A stretch of 64,000 nucleotides of DNA, taken from NCBI GenBank assembly GCA_933228895.1, contig OW121846.1, forward strand, positions 145,346,746-145,410,745. Reading direction: 5' to 3'. Positions within the stretch are counted from its first letter, which is position 1, and the number at the start of each line of letters is the position of its first letter. Positions 43,518 to 54,536 of the stretch are shown here, piece by piece. A program made the translations under genes and the position numbers. Below the pieces are notes generated by a model. It made no database searches. It was not told the origin of the DNA and was given only the letters and a program-made list of their open reading frames with translations. Source of the DNA: Platycnemis pennipes. Lineage: Eukaryota > Arthropoda > Insecta > Odonata > Platycnemididae.

Positions 43518-43763
43518 CACAGAGCAGACAGATGAGGCGACACAAAAAGAAAAAACACATACTTGTTAAATTTTCGGAGGCATGGACCTCCTTCCTCAGA
43601 AGATTAGAATGAAGTGCGGCCGTTGGGATTGATAGGAATTAAGGGGAGGGGTAGGGAGGGGAACAATTATGGCTAAATTGGAATGTGGAAAGGATACGCT
43701 CACCCCACATGGACACGTACGATCCGCAAAGAGCGGACCACACGCGCACACGCGAAATGGGCC

Positions 43764-44180
43764 TTAGAGGTTAAGGTTGAGACAGGGCGGGCGTTTACAA
43801 TGTAACAAATGGATGTGTGCGAGCTCAAGAGTACGGAGATTGATTTCAGGTGAATTTGGTGGAATGGAGGCAATTATCGTAATGCGGAAACAACTGTCAA
43901 ACTTATTATTATGGGTGGAAGCATGAATGGGCACCGGGAGATTCAATTTGAGGTTATTGGTAGTGCAACGGTGATTATTAATTCGAATGGCTAGGGGATT
44001 GGTAGAAAGACCAACATAAAAAGCGGAACAATGAGTACAGGTGAGTTTATAAATTATGTTATTCGAGGTGCAAGTCGTATGGGAGCGAATAGGGTAGGTG
44101 AAAGGTGTGTTGGGGCTGGAGAATTGGGAATCATCAGTGAGGAGTGGACAAGATTTACATCGAGGGCGATTACAAGGGTA
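43764..44180 (-). pseudogene. Penelope copy 3 left arm: GIY-YIG fragment
   Basis: Minus-strand coding from the Cys linker (CNRPRCKSCP) through GIY-YIG to the NLNL end, matching copy 1 residues from about 780. At least one change interrupts the frame before 43946. Confidence 0.75.
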
Positions 44181-44228
44181 AGTTCCAGGGGGTAACGGCG
44201 AAGGAGAAGGAGGTTCAAGTGTGCGTGT

Positions 44229-44538
44229 CCTGTCTCAACTACGCACCGCCCTTCTCCACCGCGATTATCCTTCGCACCTCGTTGACAAAAGGATTTTACC
44301 AGCCACTGTTGATTTCACACCCCGCCCAAAAGACAATTCAAGCACCTTTAACCTCACTACTACATATTTCCCCGGCATCCACCGATTAAAGTCATTTCTC
44401 TCTGAACTCTACCCCATTCTTGGTAATAGCAAAATTACCAAAAGCCTTTTTTCGAAACCCCCCTCCATAACATATCATAGACCACCCACCCTAAAGATGC
44501 TTTTCAATCGGACACCCGGTCTCAACCTTAACCTCTAA
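44229..44538 (+). pseudogene. Penelope copy 3 right arm: GIY-YIG domain deleted
   Basis: Starts at SQLRTALLHRDYPSHL of the RT thumb and continues to LKMLFNRT, then fuses directly to PGLNLNL and stop. Relative to copy 1 about 440 bp are missing, removing the Cys linker and the whole nuclease. Confidence 0.8.
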
Positions 44539-44833
44539 GGCCCATTTTGCGTGTGCGCGTGTGGTCCGCTCTTTGCGGATCGTACGTGTCCATGTGGGGT
44601 GAGCGTATCCTTTCCACATTCCAATTTAGCCATAATTGCTCCCCTCCCTACCCCTCCCCTTAATTCCTATCAATCCCAACGGCCGCACTTCATTCTAATC
44701 TTCTGAGGAAGGAGGTCCATGCCTCCGAAAATTTAACAAGTATGTTTACTTTTATGTTTTTTCTTTTTGTGTCGCCTCATCTGTTTGCTCTGTGAATTTT
44801 TTATTGTACGTCCAATGGGATTTTTCACCATTA

Positions 44834-44857
44834 TATATATATATATATATATATATG
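44834..44857. repeat. (TA)n between Penelope copies 3 and 4
   Basis: About 24 bp of TA between convergent Penelope tails. Confidence 0.9.
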
Positions 44858-45318
44858 TTCACGGGAAAATCGCAGTGCGAGACACAAATAGCAATAAAGC
44901 TGCTCACAGGCGTGACAAAAGTATAAAGGCACATAAAAAAAGGACACTCACAAAAATAATTTCCGATATTTCGGTGGCCACTACCACCTTTCTCAAAGGA
45001 GAGGAGAGAACTAAAGGGGGGGACGGCAGGTCGAGGAAACAAGTGAAAGGTGGAAGTAAGGGAAAGGAGGGGTATAGAAGAGGGGGAAGGGAAAGGGTAT
45101 GAGAAAAAGTATGAGAAGATGAAAGAAAGAAAGACAGACGGCTCCTTTAATGAGCCCTGTTAATTCCTGGTTTGCGGAATGCATGGAAGAGCCAAATAAG
45201 AGAATGCTCCAGCGTTTTAAGTTGAAGGGGAGACGCTGAAGGTGGGAGGGAGGCCAGTATGCCCACCTTGAAGCAATTGTTAAAGTTGGAATCGTGGGAG
45301 GAGGCATGTATGGCTACT

Positions 45319-45403
<85 letters not shown>

Positions 45404-45425
45404 CCCCAGATGAGCCCCCATAGGG
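44858..45425 (-). pseudogene. Penelope-like copy 4: C-terminal fragment
   Basis: Minus strand. Only the last 57 codons ([20 protein letters not shown] ... RKPGINRAH, 45147-45318) and the 3' tail remain. The tail has TTGAGAAAGG...CCACCGAAATATC (minus, 44955-45000), the hammerhead-like hairpin of this family. The 5' end runs straight into a pure (TA)n tract of about 80 bp within what should be coding sequence. Confidence 0.8.
45320..45398. repeat. Pure (TA)n tract, about 79 bp
   Basis: Uninterrupted TA dinucleotides; the longest pure tract in the window. Confidence 0.95.
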
Positions 45426-45472
45426 CACTTGGTGCTATAAACCCCCGTCGAATTCACTGGAAATTAGAGTAA

Positions 45473-45542
45473 CCTTGGTAGCACGGTGGTCTATGCATTC
45501 GCCTGGAAAGCGAAAGGTCCGTGTTTCGATTCCCGGTCAAGG
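45473..45542 (+). tRNA. tRNA-like gene or pseudogene with Pol III terminator
   Basis: Cloverleaf: acceptor CCTTGGT/GTCAAGG (7 pairs, two G-U), D stem GCA/TGC, anticodon stem TTCGC/GCGAA (5 perfect pairs) with loop CTGGAAA (anticodon GGA), T arm CCGTG-TTTCGATT-CCCGG (one mismatch). A T6 run at 45547 could stop Pol III. The anticodon would be Ser, but a true tRNA-Ser has a long variable arm and this one does not, so a pseudogene or SINE head is more likely. It sits between Penelope copies 4 and 5. Confidence 0.5.
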
Positions 45543-45699
45543 CGAAATTTTTTCCATGTGTTTTCGGCCATCAGTGCATCTCCACACCACCGTTGTGTTC
45601 ACTGTTTATTGTATGTTTACTATCTCTTTCTTTCACCTTCTGTTTGAATTTATATTTGTGTATTTGCGCCTATGGCGTTGTGTATGAATGGTGTTTTGT

Positions 45700-46807
45700 G
45701 TATATATGTATAAACCGACAAATCACGAACAATACCTTCACTTCCAAAGCTGCCACCCGCCACATATCAAGCGTTCGATCCCGTTCTCTCTCTCCACCCG
45801 AGGACGCCGTATCTGTAACAACGCCCCTTCCCTCCAAAAATACACAGACAGCCTCCATCACTCCCTCAGGAAACGCAGGTACCCCGAAAAACTTCTCTGC
45901 AACAAAATCCTCCCTCCCACTGCCAAATTCACCCCTTGTTCCAAGTCTGACCCCCCACAAACCATTAACTTGTTCACAACATACATTCCCGGTGCCCATA
46001 TAATTAATAAGATCCTCAGAGACTTGTTCCCTATTATAAAGAACAACGCTTCCACTTCTCTTCTTCTGCCCACCTGCCCCTCAGTCTGCTTCAAACGCCC
46101 GCCTAACTTACGTGATATTTTCAAATCCACTAGGCCCTCCCTTCAACCACCATCCACCCGCTCTCCTTTGTCATCGCCTTGCCGCCACTCAAGGTGTAAA
46201 TGTTGCCCGCTTCTCCGTCCCACACTTTCCATCAATCGGTCTTCCACTACGGCGACCTGCACCTCCATCAACACCATCTATCGCCTCTCCTGTAATTTTT
46301 GTCCACCATTTTATATTGGTGAGACCACCACCCTACTGTCGATCCGTATGAATGGCCATCGTCACTCCACCAAGTCTCCCCCCTTCCTCGATCCCATTCC
46401 GAAGCACACCGCTTCCCACGGTCACCCTTTCGACCATTGTTTTTCCCTTAATATTATTGAAGTCCTCCCTGAATCTGCCGGCAGTATAGAGGTGAGAACC
46501 AGAGAATCCGCCCACATTTTCGTTTCCAAGGCATGGGAGTATCCAGGTCTCAATCTTCAACATTGAGAGTCCCCATTGGTCACCTTTTCCTCCCCTCCAC
46601 CAACCCCTCTTCCCCCACCTTTTTTCCCCTTCCACCCCCTCACTCTACGCGGAGAACATCACTCTCTCCGGATCGAGAATGGCGCCATGAGCGTCGAAAC
46701 GTCTCCCAGTTTACTTTGTGAGTGTCTCCTTTTTTCGGGTATCTATGTTTCTTGTTAAGTGTCCTCTTGTGCGAACTATTGTGTATCCGCCTAGTGCGTC
46801 CTCTATG
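45700..46807 (+). pseudogene. Penelope-like copy 5: RT end + GIY-YIG, 5'-truncated
   Basis: Open from the truncation point at about 45700 to 46566: KPTNHEQYLHFQSCHPPH (RT thumb), GAHIINKILRDLFPI, Cys linker CRHSRCKCCPLL, GIY-YIG NTIYRLSCNFCPPFYIG...IRMNGHR, end LNLQH. All nuclease landmarks are intact although the RT is gone. The tail (46567-46807) has the family hairpin in the form TCGAGAAT-GGCGC/GCGTC-GAAAC near 46672, and ends at a TA run. Confidence 0.85.
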
Positions 46808-46808
46808 T

Positions 46809-46828
46809 GAACATATATATATATATAT
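46809..46828. repeat. (TA)n between Penelope copies 5 and 6
   Basis: Short TA run at the junction of two same-strand Penelope fragments. Confidence 0.85.
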
Positions 46829-47755
46829 AGCAATATCTCCACTTCAACAGCTGCCACCCACTCCACATAAAACACTCCATTCCTAACTCCTTATCAATCC
46901 GAGGACATCGCATTTGCAACAACGCTGAATCATTAGACAGATACCTAAGCCAACTCCACACCACCCTTAAAAACCGAGGATACCCGGAAAAGATTCTCAG
47001 CACCAAAATACTCCCATCTTCCTCTAAATACACGCCCCGTCCGAAAACATCTGCCCCTGACTCTTTAAATATCATCACCACTTTCTTCCCGGGGGCCCAT
47101 AAACTAAAATCTATCCTCAAAACACTTTATCCGCTGCTAAAACAAAACGATGCCACCTCCTCTCTCCTCCTTACCTGCCCCTCTGTATCCTACAAACGAC
47201 CTGCAAACCTACAGAACATCTTAAAATCTACCGACCCTCTGTCACGCTCCCAAAAGACCACCCTTCACCTTGCAACCGCCCCCGCTGCAAAACATGCACC
47301 CTGATCAGTAACTTCCAATCCCCTAACAATCTGCACCCGCTTACCACCCGCCGACTTAAATACGATTCCAACTGCTCTTCTAAAAACGTAGTCTACATGC
47401 TCACTTGTAATCACTGCCCGTCCTTCTATGTAGGTCACAGCACTACTCCACTCTCAATCCGAATCAATAATCACCGCTCTTCCACAAAATCCGGATGCAA
47501 CTTTCCTGTCTCCATCCACTCAGCAAATCACCATCTTTCTTTTGACAGCTGCTTCTCACTCACCATCCTTGAAACCCTCCCTGAAACTGCTTTTTCCCTA
47601 GAGGTTAAAACCAGAGAAATTGCACACATATGGGCCTTAAAAGCATTCAGACCCCCTGGCATTAACATTTCCCACTAGAACTCCGCCATTTTCCTTTTTC
47701 GTTTACCCCTCTCCCCACCCCACCCCTTCCACAGCACACCTTAAAACCATCAGTC
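46829..47755 (+). pseudogene. Penelope-like copy 6: RT end + GIY-YIG, frameshifted
   Basis: Begins in the RT thumb (QYLHFNSCHPLHIKHSI). It stays open through PGAHKLKSILKTLYPLL and TCPSVSYKRPANLQNIL, then shifts near 47280 in the Cys linker, and continues in another frame with VVYMLTCNHCPSFYVG...IRINNHR to PGINISH and stop at 47678. A distinct family, nearest to none of the other copies by eye. Its tail is cut short by copy 7. Confidence 0.82.
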
Positions 47756-47761
47756 GTCTCT

Positions 47762-49216
47762 TGGCCGAAGCCTGGCTTTTGATACGATCTTTCGAGCCAG
47801 ATACGCGCCAATTCACGAGACCTCACCTCAATGCTAGTGGCATTTTCGGAAAGTACTTCCACTATGGCGAGGGAAAAACAGTTGTCAAACGTTTGATTAT
47901 GGTGGGCAGTATGTTTCGGGATAGGTTCGTGGAAGGGAGGAATTTTGGTGGAATGCCTGTGGTTGTTCATCCTGATAGCTAGTGGTGTAGTGCACTCTCC
48001 AATGTAGAAGGAGGAGCAGAAATTGCAGGAGAGGCGGTAAACTACATTGGTGGAGGTGCAGGAGGGTGTAGAGGAGGATTTGTTATGAATGGATGAGGAG
48101 GCTGAGCGGAGTAGAAAGCAACATTTGCATCTCGGGCGTTTGCAAGGTGAAGAGAAATTGGAAGGAAGGGGAGCATGTAGAAGAGTGGGTCGGGTGGTTC
48201 TAAGAATATTGCTGAGATTGGGTGCTTTTTTGTAAGTAACGGAAGGGCAGGCGGGAAGGAGATTTGATGTTGTATGGTTGGTATTTATGATGGGGTAAAG
48301 ATCTCTCAGGATGCTTTTTATTTTGTGTGAGCTGTGAAAAAATTTCGTGATGAAATTCAATCGGCCGGGAGGGTTATTTTTGATGCGTGGTGTGTAATTT
48401 GCGGTAGGGGATAGAATTTTCTTTCTGAGGAGAGGCTCTGGGTACCCACGTTTCTGGAGGGCGTGATGGAGGTTATCTATGGCTTGGTGTAGGGAGGGGG
48501 CATTGTTGCAAAGACGGTGAGCCCGGATGGAGAGAGAGTATGGAATGGATTGTTTGGTGTGTGGCGGGTGGCAACTAGTATAATGCAAATATTGTTCGTG
48601 ATTGGTGGGCTTTTTGTGGATAGAGGTGATGAATTTGTTGTCTTCAAGGAGAATATTGATATCAATGAAGGTGGCGGAAGAATCAGAGATGGAGGAGGTG
48701 AACGTGATAGAGGAAGAAGAGTTGAGAGAAGAGATAAAAGAGGTGAGAGAGTCGCGCCCGTGGGGCCACAGGAGGAAAATATCATCAATGTATCGGGCCC
48801 ACAGGAGGGGTTTGAGCACTTGGGAGTTTAGGAATGAAGTTTCTAGATGGCCCATATAAATGTTGGCGTAAGATGGTGCCATGCGGGTCCCCATAGGGAC
48901 CCCTCGGATCTGCAGATAATTGTTATTATTAAATGAGAAGGCATTTTTGGTAAGGACAAGTTCTGCTAGGCGAGTGATGAAACTGGTAGATGGAGAGTGG
49001 GGTGTTGGACGTAGTGAGAGGAAGTAGTGGAGAGATTCTAGGCCTTCATGGTGGGGAATGGAAGTATAGAGTGATACCACATCTATCGTAGCCATGAGAA
49101 TATTGGTGTCTTTGGGAATGGGGGTGGAATTAAGGATGTCAAGAAAGTGGTAGGAGTCTTTGATGAAGGAAGGGAGGGAGGTGACTATTGGTTGAAGGTA
49201 GTGATCGAGTAGCAAT
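47762..49216 (-). pseudogene. Penelope-like copy 7: RT + GIY-YIG, both ends truncated
   Basis: Minus strand, one open frame of about 480 codons: LDHYLQPIVTSLPSFIKD, ATIDVVSLYTSIP, RGVPMGTRMAPSYANI, catalytic RYIDDIFLLW, FIDINILL, HKKPTNHEQYLHY, Cys linker CKRPRCKCC, GIY-YIG NVVYRLSCNFCSSFYIG...IRMNNHR. It lacks its first half (starts within RT) and the last few codons; beyond about 47762 it reads into the tail of copy 6 in antisense. Closest to copy 5. Its 5' edge lies 238 bp before the MTP exon at 49455. Confidence 0.87.
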
Positions 49217-49454
49217 TAATGAATTCTATTTTCGGTGATAAAAGGTATTCCTGATAAAAGGAAAACCTGATTGTACAGTGTTTTTAATTCAAAATTTGTA
49301 ATGCTAAAATTTAATCCTTTGTGGTGTTTCTGGAATGTTTTTTTCCTTACCAATTGAGTATTGCCAGATGACTTTTGAGAATGCACCTTATCTCTGGTTT
49401 TGATTAAAATGTCAACTTTAATTTTCGATGACAATTTTGATTTTTCATTTTCAG
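49217..49454 (+). other. Intron 3' end before MTP exon
   Basis: Only non-TE sequence between Penelope copy 7 and the exon. It ends with the pyrimidine-rich acceptor TTTTTCATTTTCAG (49441-49454). Confidence 0.7.
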
Positions 49455-49601
49455 ATTAGACCTGTTGAAGTCGAAACTGTTGAGAAAGATGCCTCAGGTC
49501 AATGCTCAGTGTCATATAAGACTGATAATGGTAGGGTTTATAAGAAAATTAAGTCAAATTGTGTTCGAGAAGGAGAATTTTTTATCAAAAATCTAGACAA
49601 C
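49455..49601 (+). CDS. Mtp: MTP large subunit, exon
   Basis: 147 bp, phase 0-0, acceptor ATTTTCAG|ATT and donor GACAAC|GTAAGT. Peptide IRPVEVETVEKDASGQCSVSY ... KKIKSNC ... IKNLDN. The GQCSVSYKT / KIKSNC cysteines align with NCKVTYQA...KIKALDSC of vertebrate MTP, directly after the LASLFQ motif, so it continues the exon at 6108-6311 despite the 43-kb gap. Confidence 0.85.
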
Positions 49602-49691
49602 GTAAGTTGAAGAAGGTGTTTAATGCCTTTGATAATAAAAGTGGCAAATTGTGATTTCCTTTCAATAATAATTTGGTCTATCAAATTTTAG

Positions 49692-49860
49692 ATCACTGGT
49701 GTTGATGTATCATCCTTGAGAGAATGCAGCTTTTCTTTTGTTGGGGAAAATGACATGGTCTTGGATCATGTTAGTACGGATGAAGTTCATGAGGTGAAAG
49801 CACATATGATCCAAGACATAGGAGGGAAAGTTATTTCAAAGCAAGAGATGAAGCTCTCTG
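49692..49860 (+). CDS. Mtp: MTP large subunit, exon
   Basis: 169 bp, phase 0 to 1. Acceptor AAATTTTAG|ATC, donor CTCTCTG|GTAATT. Peptide ITGVDVSSLRECSFSFVGEN ... HMIQDIGGKVISKQEMKLS. GKVISKQEMKL matches GKIVSKQKLEL of vertebrate MTP, part of the N-terminal barrel. Confidence 0.85.
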
Positions 49861-51118
49861 GTAATTTTAAACAATTTTATATTTTATCATTAATGTATTT
49901 TATATTTATAATGATATATTTTATAATTCTGTTTTAAAAAAATTGAATGCCAAAACTGTCACCGCCAGGACAAGGTTATGCCAGAAACAAATCAGCATAT
50001 TACAAAAGTGTATTTACAAATTATAACCTTAAATGATAAGAAGCACCATGCATGCACATGACAGCATCACAGCACATGGCAACTCTCTGCTTTTGATGAA
50101 ACTGCAGGAGGGTCACAGGAATTTTAAATGAAATGAAAACAAAGGTCATTAATATCACATTAATTTGTAAGACAAACCAGGCTGTAACCATGATGAATCA
50201 CCTAGGAAGATATTGAAAACCAGTCATTAGTAACAAAGTGGAACCCATTCAAAATACCAAATTGCAATACCATAGCTGCTTGTAGTATTTTAATCTTTGC
50301 TCCGCTCTCATTTTTCCAGATTTCCTCTTAATATGCAGTAATCAATAATTCCTAAAATTTGACAAGGATTATTCGTCAGTAGCTCTGAACGATTCATGTA
50401 ATTACCAACGTTGAAACTGCAGTGGAGATGCTTAAAACCAGCTTTCGCGATCACACATTCCCCCCTGGTTTTGTTGTAATAATTGAATTCATGTAATGCC
50501 TAAGTCTCATGAAAAAAATTTCATGTGAAAACAAGTCAAATTATTCCCACAAAAGTGGAGAGGTTAAACTGTACACAAGTATATTTATGGTGCCTTCATA
50601 ATTGTTTTTCACGCTGCAAACCATTTATCAAATTTATAAGGTGATAAAAAGTATTGGTATTGGGGTGGTCACAGGAGCGTACAAGTCCCTCCCACCTCAT
50701 CAACATTGTAGTGCATGGACAGTATTGTTGTCTATGAAAACAAAATTTATTCCGAGGAGGCATTTTCATATTCTCCATAATCTCTCTCTCATATGTTCTA
50801 AATTTTAATCTTTGATGTTAGTACTTCATTTCAGAAAGAGAATTACTGTCAAACAATAATGGGAGTTAAAATAATACACAATGATCTTTGTGAGAAAATT
50901 CATAGTTTGCAACTTTTAAAGCATCATTGGTGTACTCTTAAGGGATATCACAAGGGGAGTGTTAATTAATCGGGTCTAGGATGCTAATGAAAATCGGAAG
51001 GCAGGTAGTCCTTGCTTAGTGATTTATGAATCACCCCATTATTGGATTATAAATCCAATTGCTTAAGCAAAACATGAGCATTAATATTTTGACTGGAAAG
51101 ACAATGCATGGAATTGTG
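49861..51118. other. MTP intron, no feature recognised
   Basis: AT-rich intron, no motif on either strand. Confidence 0.4.
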
Positions 51119-51300
51119 TGGTGGCCAGAAGTAAGGTGTGGACTTAAGGGTAACGTACTCGACTGCAAGTGTAGGAGTGAAAGGCTCCCAAACTGAGGCT
51201 CCCCGTACCAGGATTATTCTTCCTCTGCATTTTTGTGTAATGACATGGCTTGGTTATAAATATTTATAATGTGTCTATCCAGAATGCATTAAAATTTTTT
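51119..51300 (+). mobile_element. tRNA-derived SINE, copy 1
   Basis: Starts GTGGCCAGAAGTAAGG, contains GGGTAACGTACTCGACTGCA (tRNA-like 5' part), GGCTCCCAAACTGAGGCTC, TGTAATGACATGGCTTGG and ends CCAGAATGCATT before an A/T-rich tail. The whole length aligns with the reverse complement of 55581-55751. Similarity to tRNA boxes is imperfect, so the tRNA origin is an inference. Confidence 0.65.
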
Positions 51301-53540
51301 TACATTAAATTAGGGATGTGTCAATTCTCGATAGATATTGACTAGGAGAGGATCACTCAGGTAGTGAAATTAGATGAAAATTTTCCCGTGCAACTAGAAG
51401 TAAAATAAAGAAAGACTTTTTCCCCCATTACCCAGGCATCACGAGAAAAAAAATGCGTAGAATGTCACGGGGGCAAACTACATTTGCATGGATCAGACAG
51501 ACATTGAGAGCTAGTATACTAAAGGAAGTTTGATCCCTATCTCAGTTAATATTTTCTTTCAGTTATTGCATTGAAAATTTCATCATTCAATTTAAAACCC
51601 TTGCATCTGAATACTCACTTTCTTATACCTTTATTGTTTAAAATAGATTTACGAATGTATCACTCAAAAATTAGTAATGGTCGGGTTGGATCCAAAGACC
51701 CACGGATCTTTCATTTCATTCGCTACCGAAATCAGATCCGAAGACAGTATAAATTCATATCCGAAATGAATATTTTTATATTTCGTGGCTTAACGAGCGA
51801 TGTGCCCCACGAATGGAATATAGGCACGGCAGATAGGTACTGGTAGATACTGACAAGGAAACGATTTGTAACTCGGGTCACAAGATGAGATGAAAATTTT
51901 TCCATGCTACTAGAGCAAAATAAAGAAATACATGTCTTGGCTTTTTTTCTCCTCCACAGACCCTCCATGTTACCCGGGTCGCCTACATTCGCCAGACTCG
52001 CATGAACTTATGATAATGAAGTTTTTAAAAATGTGAGCTAGTGTTCTACTCATTCCATTTGTACGTTTGATCCTTAACATTGCCTAGTAATACTATCATG
52101 CTGTCTTCCTGGAGTAAGGCAAGCAGGCAGTTAAAAAAAGTAGATTATCCTAAATTTCATGTCAATATATAAGTCAACAGAGTAAATAAAAATAATAAAA
52201 TTTGGCGTTAGTGAAAGTGATTGGACCATATGAAACCAGTGAAACCATGGAAACAGTGTGTTAACTTTGCCATGTATTTTTGAGTGATGCATTTGTGAAT
52301 CTAGTTTAGCGATAGAAGTACATAAAAGTCAGTATTCGCATACAAGTGTTGGAAATTAAGGATGATAAAATTTTTGATTCAATGGCCGAAAGAAAACTTT
52401 TAATCATTGAAAAGAACAGAACTTCATTACCTGCAGTACACTACCCCACTCAACTATTGTTGGCTTACCCCAGTTCAGAGATGCCCGCGCATGTGCTGCC
52501 CGCATTTTATTCGACTTTTTTTTCTTGGGATCCCGGGCCAATGGAGGAATAAGCCTAGACACTTATTTTTTTTATTTTCCATCTAGTAGCATATGAAAAA
52601 GGGCTCATCTCATTTCATGATCCAAGTTGCACAACCTTTATCTTTTAGTATAAAACTCACAAATGCCATTTTAAGGGTTATTATTAATAAGACATCGTAA
52701 AATTACTAGTTTAGCAGCTTGGAATATTCTATAATTATTTTTTCATCTTAAAAATGGAATCCCCAGATATTCTATAAATGGAATATCCTGACAGCATTAA
52801 ACTTTGAATGAATTTGAATGCATTCAAGGATTTGATTTACAACAGCAACCCAAGTTAATGTAAAACGATTGTGCACTGAATTAATTTTAGGTTTTTGATT
52901 TTGTTTATTATATTCTATATTCTATTATTCTTGGCATGTGACATGCTTTGAAGTCTTTTTTGCATAGTTACATTAATACCTTTATGGATAAGGGTGATTC
53001 AATATGACATCACTAGGATTATATATTTTGGAAAATAATTCAATTATTAATGAAAAAGAACTTATAATGTTTCTTTTAACTACCCTTTAAAGAATAGTGG
53101 TACAGGTTTAAAAAAATGTATTGTTTGATGAGTATGTGATAAAGAAAGTGAACTTTATATTAGAAGTAATAACATATAGCTATTGCATCCATAAATCTTG
53201 ATCCAGGAAAATATTATCCACACAGATAATGGGGAGTTATTTTTTCTACTATAAATTTACTTTTTTTTGGAAATACAATTGTTGCTGTTTTTCTTAATGG
53301 ATTAAAAATCCTAAAAGAATACAAAACATTAGAGTTTCTTGTATAAAATGAGAAACATATTTAGCACAGCAGGAAAAATTTGTGACCAGAAACGAAATTG
53401 CCTTAATACAGAGAGGCTAAAAATGTTGGTTTTTTTGAACAAAAACCTTAAGTAGGCTCAAGGGTTTGTGTCATGACCTTTTATTCTTATTTCTTAATGT
53501 TGAAAGTTGGAAAAATAATTTAGGTTAGTGTTTTTATAAG
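51301..53540. other. MTP intron, no gene recognised
   Basis: AT-rich intron. Short frames at 51571-51968 and 52346-52552 carry no motif. Confidence 0.4.
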
Positions 53541-54078
53541 TAATGAGGGTGTTTACTCAGAATGGAAATCACAATTTTGCATGCAAAATCTTTAGATGGA
53601 AACGATAAACGAATTTTAGTAGAAAAGTTAATCTTCTAACCACAACCATTCTCTCATAAATCAAAAATTAAAATAAGCATAAGGTGACGCCCACCAAAGA
53701 AGCTGCTTTGATATCACTGACGTCATTTTCCTCCCATCCTTGATTGCTTTTAGGGAAAGGGAAGGGAGTGGAGGGGGTTCTCGGAAGGTCTGCTTACTCA
53801 GATCCTGTCGCAACCACTCCTGTTGGCATAGTCAGCTGTGTGTCCCCCATTGCGATAAGGCAAAGTAGCTTTGCTGGTTTCAGTTGTGATTGGATGAAGT
53901 GGATGATGCAAGGGGTCATATGCATGTTCACTTTTCCAAAAGGGTTAAAAAACATCCATTTTCACCACTTATAACTCGAGAAATAATTGACGGATCAAAA
54001 AACGGAAAAATACGTGTCTTTTTATTTTACAAACTCTATCTGATTCGGCAATAAAAAATATGGTAAACGACCTCATTA
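53541..54078. mobile_element. TAATGGGG MITE, copy 3 (538 bp)
   Basis: TAATGAGGGTGTTTAC ... GTAAACGACCTCATTA. Same length and order of landmarks as copies 1 and 2 at 17.6-19 kb, with more mutations. Its presence in another intron shows the sequence moves by itself and is not just part of the hAT-like element. Confidence 0.8.
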
Positions 54079-54536
54079 TTAATCATATTAAAAGTCAACT
54101 TATGACATGAGTCATATTATTTTGAATCTATTATGACATTTTTAATCTGATACCAAATATATTTTGTTATTAAACATGGCATTTGTTATTAAATATGCTC
54201 ATGTAAAAAATATAAAACTTTTGTGTTATCAAACTGTTTTTATTTTCATAATGTCCTCATAGTGGAATATCAGAAGTTATTTCCCAAAGTAAATAGCATA
54301 ATTTTTGTTTTGTAAAATTGTATTTTTAGATTTCATGGAACATATAATAATAATGTACCAGAAAACTATCTAAAAAAATGGATATATGTATAGGTTGATG
54401 GTATTGGTATCGAGAATTGATTTTCTAGGAATCGGTAATGGTATCAAGAATCGATAAATTTCAACTCATCTCTACATGAAATGTACGCTGGTCACCAGAC
54501 AGCAGCTGCTTGTCCGACCTGCTGTTCATCCCAAAA
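54079..54536. other. MTP intron, no gene recognised
   Basis: AT-rich; contains short GGTATTGGTATCGAGAATTG-type repeats (54395-54460). Confidence 0.35.

Larger units (their letters stand above)
43513..44833. mobile_element. Penelope-like copy 3, inverted and internally deleted
   Basis: Same family as copy 1 (about 97% by eye). The left arm (43513-about 44229) is on the minus strand and covers the Cys linker, GIY-YIG and 3' tail. The right arm (about 44229-44833) is on the plus strand and covers the end of the RT region, then jumps to the last codons and tail. The shared tails form inverted terminal repeats. Copy 3 is bordered by TA runs at 43486-43512 and 44834-44857. Confidence 0.85.
6312..49454 (+). 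other. Giant MTP intron (43.1 kb)
   Basis: Lies between the phase-0 donor at 6312 and the phase-0 acceptor at 49453-49454. Almost all of it is recognisable mobile DNA on both strands, listed separately. Confidence 0.8.

Noticed and set aside
45473..45542. Functional tRNA-Ser(GGA)
   Set aside because: Lacks the long variable arm of tRNA-Ser and has a T-stem mismatch.
45670..46130. Minus-strand frames of 90-109 codons
   Set aside because: Antisense shadows of Penelope copy 5.
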